In this document: piece after piece, positions 55,970 to 64,000 of the stretch | How the letters are laid out: each line of letters starts with the position of its first letter | Numbering within the stretch: the stretch's first letter is position 1 | NCBI GenBank assembly: GCA_016946835.1 | Contig: JACVTC010000002.1 | Coordinates: 267,001-331,000 of the forward strand | DNA length: 64,000 nucleotides | Source: Neocallimastix lanati (nom. inval.) | Lineage: Eukaryota; Neocallimastigomycota; Neocallimastigomycetes; Neocallimastigales; Neocallimastigaceae | Direction of reading: 5' to 3' | Program-made: the position numbers and the translations under genes | Notes under the pieces: model-generated | Told to the model about the DNA's origin: nothing | What the model saw: only the letters and a program-made list of their open reading frames with translations | The model's database searches: none

Positions 55970-57177
55970 ATGTTTTACGGTAATAAAAAAAAAAATTCTG
56001 ATTTTGAATTCAACTTTCAAAAAGAAAATCCTTTTGGTATGTTTTATTTTTATTTTACTTTTTTTTTTTTATTAAAAAAAAAAACAATATTATAATTATT
56101 GAAAAAACAATATTATAATTATTAAAATTTTAAGAAATTGATAAAGTAAATTTTATCTATTTATGTTTTATATAAAATTTTATATAAAAAATATTATTTT
56201 ATTGAGTATTATCTAAATATATATATATATATTTTTTTTTTGAAAATATATTAAAATATTATATAAAATTTATATAAAATATTAAAGAAAAAAGACAAGA
56301 AGAATCAAGAAATATCTTGAATAACTATCCAGGAAGAATTCCAATTATTGTAGAAAGATTCCCAAATTCAACTTCTGTTCCCGAATTAGCTAAAAAGTAA
56401 ATTTAGTAGTAATATTTTGTATATATAAATAAAAAAAATATTGCATTATTTATAAAAAAAAAATAATAATAATAATGAAAATGGATTTTAAAAGTAGTGT
56501 TATAGGTGGCTTTTTAAGGAAAATTAAATTTAAAAATAGAAATAGTAATAATTTATATTTACAACAAAAAAAGAATATTAAATTAATTATATATATATAA
56601 AAAGAAATTAAATTTGAAATTGAATTTTAAAATTAGTATTATAGATGGCCTTTTAAGAAAAATTGAATTTATAAATAAATAATATTATATTAATTATTTA
56701 AAAATGAATCTTGTTTTATTTTTTATTTTTATTTTTTATTTTATATATATATATATAAAAAAAAAAAATTAAAGGAAATTCTTATGTCCAAGTGATATTA
56801 CGTTTAGCCAATTTAGTGAATCTATCAGAAAAAAGCTTAAAATAGAATCTACACAAGCTATATTCTTCTTTTCACCAGATTTAATTAGCAACGAAATTGT
56901 TATTTCTGAACTTTATGAAAAGAAGAAGAATGCCGATGGTTTCTTAGTAAGTATAATGGCAAAATGAAATATATTATATATATAAATTTAATTAATACAA
57001 TAGATATAATATAAAAATATTGATAAATATTTTTATTTAATAATATTAAATTAAATAAATATATAAAAAAACTATTGATAATAATATTTAAAAATATATA
57101 TTTTTAAATATATATATAAATAATAAAACATTTTATTATAGTACATTTCTTACTCTAGTGAAAATACTTTCGGCTAA
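55970..57177 (+). CDS. ATG8: Atg8/GABARAP-family ubiquitin-like autophagy protein, 4 exons
   Basis: Exons 55970-56036, 56288-56396, 56775-56946 and 57142-57177, joined by GT..AG introns of 251, 378 and 195 bp (donors GTATGT, GTAAAT, GTAAGT), give 127 residues and a clean stop. Family signatures in order: NPFEKRQEES (20-29), YPGRIPIIVER (36-46), KKKFLCPSDITFSQF (58-72), IRKKLKI (76-82), AIFFF (87-91), and DGFLYISYSSENTFG at the C-terminus. Atg8 is coupled through a C-terminal Gly to phosphatidylethanolamine on autophagosome membranes and binds LIR motifs. Here Gly127 is the last residue, so no Atg4 trimming would be needed before conjugation. It has about ten extra N-terminal residues, and the usual 'PP' turn is replaced (SPDLISNEIVI), so it may be a divergent paralogue. 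The ATG at 55970 is the only fitting start. Splice sites are inferred from sequence alone. Confidence 0.93.
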
Positions 57178-57505
57178 TAGTAATAATATTAATAATATTG
57201 CTGAAACTTTGTTTATATTACATTTATTTTTCTTTCATTAAAAAAAAAAAAAAAAACTTTCATAAAAAATAGCGTTATTTTTATTTTATCGTATTATTAA
57301 TATATATATAAAACGTTTTTCTAATATAAAAAATTACATAAATAATTAAAAAAAAGAAAAAAAAAATATAAATATATATATATAAATCGTTTGTCAAAAA
57401 TAAAATAAAAATATAAAAATATATATTTTTATATATATATATTTTTTATTATTTAAATATAAATAAAATAAATTATTTATTATTTAAATAAATTTTTTTT
57501 TATTA

Positions 57506-57546
<41 letters not shown>

Positions 57547-57940
57547 ATTTTAAAGTGTATAAAATAAAAAGAAAAATTTGTATTTATAAATATTAATGAT
57601 TAATTATTAAAAAAAAAAAAAAAAAAGATACACCTTTTTAATATATAGTTTTTTAAATATAAATAAAAATGAAAAAAATATTTATTTTCTATGATTTATG
57701 ATAATGCGTTCTATTAATATAATTAAAAGCTAAAAAAAAAAAAACTAAATAAATATATTAAAATAAGTAGTTTTAATAGTATTACTAATAGTAATAAAAT
57801 CAATATCATGTTTTAAATATTAATAATAAACTGTTTAATATAAAAATAAATAAAATAAATTCATTTTAATAATTAAAATTGATTTCCATAGCAAAAATTG
57901 CTATGGAAATATTCACTCACTCTCTTTATTTCTAAAATCT
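57178..57940. other. AT-rich stretch downstream of ATG8
   Basis: A33-type T tract at 57511-57543 and a hairpin (57882-57910); otherwise nothing recognisable. Confidence 0.6.
57882..57910. repeat. Perfect 13-bp stem hairpin
   Basis: ATTTCCATAGCAA, loop AAA, TTGCTATGGAAAT. Less AT-rich than its surroundings. Confidence 0.85.
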
Positions 57941-57944
57941 TTAA

Positions 57945-58865
57945 TAATAATATATATTTGTTAAAACTGCTTATAGTTTCAAATATAAATGTTTTAATTA
58001 TATTAAAAAAAAATAATAATTTAAATAAAATAATAATTTAAATAATAATATATATTTGTTAAAACTGCTTATAGTTTCAAATATAAATGTTTTAATTATA
58101 TTAAAAAAAAATAATAATTTAAATAATAATATATATTTGTTAAAACTGCTTATAGTTTCAAATATAAATGTTTTAATTATATTAAAAAAAAAATAATTAT
58201 TTAAATAAAATATAAAACTAAATAATAATATTTTATTTGTTAAAAATATTTATAATTTCAATTATAATCTAATTATATTAAAAACAAATACTAATAAATT
58301 GAATTATATAAAATTAAAAAATAATAATGAATAAAAATATAATAAAAAAAAACTATAATATTATCAAAAAAATGATTATAACCCTGGTTCGTAAATGTTT
58401 TAATTATATTTAAAAAAAAATAATAAATTAAATAAAATATAAAACTAAATAATAATATTATATTTGTTAAAAATATTTATAATTTCAATTATAATCTAAT
58501 TATATTAAAAACAAATACTAATAAATTGAATTATATAAAATTAAAAAATAATAATGAATAAAAATATAATAAAAAAAAAACTATAATATTATCAAAAAAA
58601 TGATTATAACCCTGGTTCGTAAATGTTTTAATTATATTTTAAAAAAAATAATAAATTAAATAAAATATAAAACTAAATAATAATATTATATTTGTTAAAA
58701 ATATTTATAATTTCAATTGTAATCTAATTATATTAAAAACAAATACTAATAAATTGAATTATATAAAATTAAAAAATAATAATGAATAATAATAATGAAT
58801 AAAAATATAATAAAAAAAAAAAACAATAATATTATCAAAAAATGATTATAACCCTGGTTCGAGGA
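57945..58865. repeat. Two-tier tandem repeat
   Basis: About three units of 80-98 bp sharing TTGTTAAAACTGCTTATAG, then three units of 228-242 bp each ending ATTATAACCCTGGTTCG (58381, 58609, 58851). Confidence 0.9.
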
Positions 58866-59016
58866 AGTATTGTTGAGATTAATTTATTTAAATTTATTTA
58901 AAAGTATTATTTATTTAGTTTTTTAATTTTATTATTATATTTACATATATTTATTCAAGTAAAAAATAATTATACTTTATTTGACATTTAAAATTATCTA
59001 ACAGCTTTCTCACTTA

Positions 59017-59287
59017 CTTTTCTTTTAATTTAGAAAATGTTTTATTTTTACGTTTTTAACTTTTCTTTTAATTTAGAAAATGTTTTATTTTTACGTTTTT
59101 AACTAACTTACTTTTCTTTTAATTTAGAAAATGTTTTATTTTTACGTTTTTAACTATTTAATAAGTATTATAAATATTAATAATTGTTATTTATATAAGG
59201 TCTTTTAATTTAGAAAATGTTTTATTTTTACGTTTTTAACTATTTAATAAGTATTATAAATATTAATAATTGTTATTTATATAAGGA
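59017..59287. repeat. ~42-bp tandem repeat, four copies
   Basis: Core TTTTAATTTAGAAAATGTTT followed by TATTTTTACGTTTTTAACT; the last two copies also share a 45-bp tail ending TTATATAAGG. Confidence 0.92.
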
Positions 59288-59439
59288 TAAGTATAAAATA
59301 AGAATGTGTTGCATTTCGCCAATTTTTATAATACAAATTTTCAATACGCCATTTATTTTTAATGGCTTGTAAATTTTTTTATTACTCTATAAAAAATTTT
59401 AATACAATTACATGTAAAAAAAAATAAATGCATAAATAA

Positions 59440-60243
59440 ATAAATAAAGAATGTAATAATAAAAGTATATAAAATAAAATAAAATTAAATAAAATAAAAT
59501 AAAATTAAATAAAATGAAATAAAATAAAATTGTTGAATATGAATATAAAGTACAGATTAAATAAAATTAAATTAAATAAAATAAAATAAAATAAAATAAA
59601 ATAAAATAAAATAAAATAAAATAAATAAAATAAAATAAAATAAAATAAAATAAAATAAAATAAAATAAAATAAAATAAAATAAATAGTTAAAATATAAAG
59701 TACAGATTGAATAAAATAAAATAAAATAAATAGTTAAAATATAAAGTACAGATTGAATAAAATAAAATAAAATAAATATTGAATGTAATAATATAAAAGT
59801 ACAAGTATATAAAATAAAATAAATATTTATTATTATTTTTTATTAAAGAATATTAAAGACAATTTATTTATAAAAATAAAATGTTTTATTTAATTATATA
59901 TGTTAGAAAGCAAAAAAATCATTTATATTTAATGAGATTATTGACAATCAATAATATTGTTTTATATATTAAATTACATCACTAATTGAATATAATAAAA
60001 ATGTAATAAATTTTCATTTCGAAAACATTGATCTACTTTAATAAATAATAATAATAGATATTTATTTTATCTTATTTTATATACTTGTACTTTTATATTA
60101 TTAATACTTATTTCATTTTATTTTATTTTATTCAATCTGTACTTTATATTCATATTCTACTATTTTATTTTATTTTATTTTATTTTATTTTATTTTATAT
60201 AATTGTACTTATATTATTATATTCTTTATTTATTTATTTATTT
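59440..60243. repeat. Long imperfect inverted repeat with (AAAAT)n arms
   Basis: Left arm (59440-59825) holds AAGAATGTAATAATA, AATATGAATATAAAGTACAG and GTACAAGTATATAAAA; the right arm (60060-60243) holds their reverse complements in mirrored order. Loop about 235 bases. No coding sequence. Confidence 0.8.
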
Positions 60244-60352
60244 ACAAATAATTGAAAAACTAATTTTTCAAAATTAATATTAAGAATAATATTGGATAAT
60301 TAAAATAATAATTTTAATTATATAATTAAAAAATAGTTATAAAAATATAGAA

Positions 60353-61832
60353 ATGAAAGAAAATCTAATTATTGATGTGAGTCCAACAAAGGAAAAGAGC
60401 AAATTATTATTAATAAAAAATATAAATTTAATTTTTCATATATAAGAAAAGATAATTCTTAAATTTATAAATGTACCGAATATAAAAAAATAAATAAATG
60501 TAAATCTTTTATTATTTTAAATGATAAGAAAGAAATTTTAAAGTATAATAGTTCACATAATCATCCTGAAAATGAATACGATGTATCTATATCTATAATG
60601 AAACATAAAATTAAAGATGGAATTGAAAAAAGTTCAATTCTTTTTGGTATAAAAATAAAACCCCTATATAATAAAATTTCTAAAGAAATGGGACTTATAT
60701 GTCCAGAATATAATTCAATTAAATCCCAAATATCAAGAAATTTAAATAAAAAACTACCGTCCAATGTAACAACATTTGCTGAAATTCCTAGTAAATCTGA
60801 ATATTATAAAACAAAGCAAGGTGAAAATTTTATGATATTCAAAAATTCTAATTTAATAATTTTTCAATCCCCTTTTCAAGCAAAATTATTTAGGGAATAT
60901 AATGATGGTATATTTGTTAATGGTACATTTTTTATTGCCCCTAAATTTAGTTATCAAATATTTATTACAAGAACTTATGCCAAAGAATTAGATAGTTTTT
61001 ACACTACTTCTTTTGTAATATTAAATAATAAAGATCAAGAAACATATAAAATATTATTTGAAAAATTAAAAAAAAATGCTAAAACATGTAACAATAATAT
61101 TATAATTGAACCAAAAAATTTGCATTGTGATTTTGAAAGGGTCATATCTAAAGCAGCAGTAACAATATTTCCTAATACAAACGTTAAATATTGCATTTGG
61201 CATTATAAAAAAACACTAGAAATTAAAAAAAATAAATTATGCTATAATGAAGTAAAAAATGATAATAATAATATTTATTTATTTCAAATTTACCATTTAT
61301 AAATCCTGAATACGTATTTGATATTTATGTTAAAATTAAATCTATTAAAAATAATAATTATTGTCAGTTTTAAAATTTTTAGAATATTTTTATAAAACAT
61401 ATTTAATTGATTATGATATGAAAATTTGGAATTATTATAATAATATGGAACATATAACAAACAATGCCTCAAAATCACTCAATAATTATTTAAATAATTT
61501 ATTTCCCAACAAAAACCATCTTTTTATGAATTAATAGATAAATTAAATGAACTTGATCATTTATCATATTATGATTATTAAAGAAAAATAAGAGGAATTT
61601 GGAAAATAAAAAAAAAGAGCAATAAATAAAGCTAATAAAATCAGTGTCTTAATTGAACGCTACAAAAATATTGATGCCAAGTTAATTGATGCTAAAGCTA
61701 ATAGAAATAGTATTATTAATTCATGAAAGTTCAAAATAGCAATAATATAGATATTATAAAAATAGGTTAAAGTATAGATTATATTAACAAAGATAATAAA
61801 TGGGTAGAAATATCAATTGATAATCAAAGTTA
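60353..61832 (+). pseudogene. MULE (Mutator-like) transposase with FLYWCH-type zinc finger
   Basis: Begins MKENLIIDVSPTKEK at 60353; after a shift the frame reads KKYKFNFSYIRKDNS, a TAA, IYKCTEYKKINKCKS and SSHNHPENE, i.e. a FLYWCH/WRKY-GCM1-like C..C..HNH finger. The clean frame 60598-61302 has the MULE core: VNGTFFIAPKFSYQIF, NKDQETYKILFEKLKK, LHCDFERVISKAA and KYCIWHYKK. In the family 'DGTF' supplies the first catalytic Asp; here it is Asn, while CDFE keeps the second. After a shift near 61290: LPFINPEYVFDIYVKIK, WNYYNNMEHITNNASKSLNN (conserved TNN), FYELIDKLN and a basic C-terminus to 61830. No terminal inverted repeats could be assigned. Confidence 0.85.
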
Positions 61833-63535
61833 ACATAGTTTTTTAAATAAAAAATTATTATTTATTTGTTTTTATTGTTATTTTTTATTAATATTTATAA
61901 TATATAATTTAATTTTTTTATACTAAATTTTTATATTGTTAAATAAAAAAATACTCTTAAATCAATATTCATTTCAATATAATAGTATTATAAAAAATTA
62001 TACATTAAAAGAGTTAGACAAAATATATATACTAAATTATATTCAGTGTATATATTTTGTTAATGAAAATAATTATTTCAAAAATAGATTAGTATTGTTT
62101 GAAGAAAAAACTGAAAATTAGAATAACTATAAAAATATTATTCATATAAAATATTATTCAATATATGTCATATTTTTTCTTATTAAGATTATTTCAAAAA
62201 TAATTTTGGAATAATGGTTTTTAGATTTATTGTTTGTATTTTGAAATACGAAAATAATTAGTAGAACATTAAAATATTTAAATATTAAATATATTATAAA
62301 ATCTTTAAATTTAATTATTTTAAATAAGAAATAATTAAAAATATTTATTTTCATGATAAATTAAAAATAATTATATATTCGTATTAAATAATTTTTAGGA
62401 AATATAAAGAGCATCAATTGTAAAAACTTCATATAATGGTTAGTTCTGGAGTAAGAGTTCTTCTTATAAAGATAAACTAGATAATATTTAATTTGTAAAA
62501 TTTTCTTTATAATATTTTTAAAAATAAAAACTAGTTATATATGATCATTAATATTAATATTATTTACATTTATTCCACTATCTACCAAGATATCTTTTTT
62601 TAAAATATATAATCTATGATAAAATTAATTATATATTCATAAATACAAGTAAAAAAATTTTTTAATATAATTAAAAATTATTATTATTATATTTTACAAT
62701 GAATAATTATCTAATTTTTATTTAAATACATAAATTTATATTTTTATTTATATAACTATACAAAAGCTAAAAATTTAAAATAGTATTCAATTACATATAA
62801 AATTTATGTTTTATTTCATAAATCAAAATTATAAAATTTTAAATATTTTAAAAAAAAAAAACATATTTTCTAAAAAAAAAAAAAAAAAAGAATTAATAAA
62901 TAAAAATTAAATAGTTTTTTAAAAAATTTAAAAGAAAATCTATATAATTTTATTTATAATACTATTATAATTATTGATTTTTTTATTAAATTATTTTTAT
63001 TTGAAGGAAAAATTCTATTTAAAATTCATTTTGCATAATTATTTTGAATTAGAATTAATTCTTTGTATATGTATTCTTAAATTTCTTAAATTTAATAACT
63101 AAAGTTAAGATTTATATTTTCAAAAAAAAATTTTTTTTATATTAAAATATATAAAAATATTTCATTTTTATTATTAAACCGAAATAGAAATTTTGAAGTT
63201 TTTGAAATGTAGATTTTTATTTCTATATTTTCATTAAATAATAATAAACTATTTCTAAAATTTTTCCTTATAAATTCCTAATTGAATTAAATATATTTAA
63301 AAATAGATTATCATTACTCTAATTATAAATAAATAATATTGTTAGAGTAAAACGATAAAATTTAAATTTTAAAGTATTTATAATTTATATTTATAAAAAT
63401 ATCATAAAAAATATTTTATTAATAAATTGAAATATGTATAAATTTTAATTCATAAATATTTCTATAAAATTTTATCCTTTTTTTAAATTATATAAAAGTA
63501 TCTCGTCTTTTTAAAATATAAATATACTTTATACA
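61833..63535. other. AT-rich intergenic stretch
   Basis: Short ORFs only (for example 61936-62121), with the composition of random AT-rich DNA. A TATATAAAAG box lies at about 63490, 46 bases before the next start codon. Confidence 0.55.
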
Positions 63536-64000
63536 ATGGCTTCAAAAAAAGATGAAGATTCGGATTTAATTATAACGGAAACAAATAAAATACAGAAAAC
63601 AAATTTAATGGAAGGACAAGGAGATGTAGAACTTGTAGTAGAAGAAAAAGAAGATGGAATTCCACATTATCGTGATGTGTGGGCTATTTTTGTATTTATT
63701 GGTATTTTCATAGCTACATTAATTTTATCTATTAGAGGTTTACGTATAGTTATTGATAAAGGAAGACCAAAATATGTTCAAAGTATTTTAAAAGAAATTT
63801 CATCTGACTTGTCCTATAATAACGTTACCTCTTTTAATGAAACTACAGATGCAACTATCATATATTCAGTAAAACCACTAAATGCTTCTTTGTCAGATAA
63901 AAGTTACAATAATGAAAATTTAACTTATAATACTACTGAAAATATCAGTCAAAATAAAATTAAACGTTCAAGAGATGAAGTGAATATAAATTTTTTTGAT
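63536..64000 (+). CDS. Membrane protein N-terminus, possibly choline transporter-like (CTL) family; runs off the window
   Basis: ATG at 63536 opens 155 codons without a stop to the window end. Residues 1-44 are charged and acidic (MASKKDEDSDLII... VVEEKEDG), then HYRDVWAIFVFIGIFIATLI and LSIRGLR give one strong transmembrane segment (about 48-69). The remaining ~85 residues are polar with six N-X-S/T sequons (NVT, NET, NAS, NLT, NTT, NIS), as expected for a glycosylated lumenal or extracellular loop. 'YRDVWAIFVF' followed by a long glycosylated loop resembles the first TM and loop 1 of CTL/PNS1-type transporters (family knowledge), but the diagnostic C-terminal part is outside the window. A type II single-pass protein is the alternative. 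An intron beginning inside the visible part cannot be excluded. Confidence 0.6.
   Translation, partial: MASKKDEDSDLIITETNKIQKTNLMEGQGDVELVVEEKEDGIPHYRDVWAIFVFIGIFIATLILSIRGLRIVIDKGRPKYVQSILKEISSDLSYNNVTSFNETTDATIIYSVKPLNASLSDKSYNNENLTYNTTENISQNKIKRSRDEVNINFFD

Noticed and set aside
58370-58862. CCTGGTTCG words resembling a tRNA B box, three times
   Set aside because: No A box, no cloverleaf and no acceptor stem; they are part of a ~230-bp tandem repeat.
57945-59287. Regular repeats considered as a CRISPR array
   Set aside because: Units are contiguous tandem repeats without unique spacers, in eukaryotic DNA.
61936-62121. 61-codon ORF after the MULE
   Set aside because: Composition matches random AT-rich DNA; no homology, no promoter or splice context.

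Overview
The window is very AT-rich eukaryotic DNA: homopolymer runs, Asn-rich proteins, one gene with short AT-rich GT..AG introns, and many LTR and non-LTR retrotransposons. Relics of a subtilase carrying chitin-binding type-1 (CBM18) modules, a CTL-like membrane protein and an Atg8 point to a fungus. Extreme AT content plus CBM18/subtilase genes best fits an anaerobic gut fungus (Neocallimastigomycota); this is inference, not proof.

Layout. 1-4760: LINE with endonuclease, reverse transcriptase and a 40-nt poly(A) tail, broken by several frameshifts. 5.5-11.5 kb: decayed Ty3/gypsy element (minus strand) with gag, protease, RT, RNase H and integrase remnants, riddled with expanded A-tracts. 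11.5-14.9 kb: Ty1/copia remnant (minus) with a nested 729-bp solo LTR-like insertion flanked by a CTCTG target duplication. 15.2-20.2 kb: a copia element and a subtilase gene that have exchanged halves through a ~2.2 kb inversion, followed by CBM18 modules. 20.2-22.4 kb: internally deleted copia. 23.2-31.7 kb: a non-coding LTR element whose 5' LTR is split by a young copia (25542-31591; TSD AAATA; LTRs about 99% identical). 34.3-41.4 kb: degraded copia containing a truncated copy of a second copia family between two ~0.93 kb direct repeats. 41.7-45.4 kb: second degraded LINE split by a 1471-bp inverted-repeat element (TSD GTATA). 45.4-53.7 kb: copia RNase H remnant split by a TIR-bounded, satellite-rich insertion, itself hosting a nearly intact copia (46036-52259) with a 1628-codon open frame.

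53.7-64 kb is the only gene-like part: a four-exon ATG8 homologue (55970-57177) found by splicing rather than as a long ORF, tandem repeats, an inverted repeat, a broken MULE transposase (60353-61832), and the start of a single-pass or first-TM membrane protein (63536 to the end).

The elements show layered nesting, so relative insertion order can be read directly. Nearly all copia-type 5' ends carry the same primer-binding motif, GATTAAGAGTCTCA, which complements the anticodon arm of tRNA-Lys(CUU); this implies half-tRNA priming as in Drosophila copia. No element looks fully autonomous: even the best ones carry stop codons or a frameshift.
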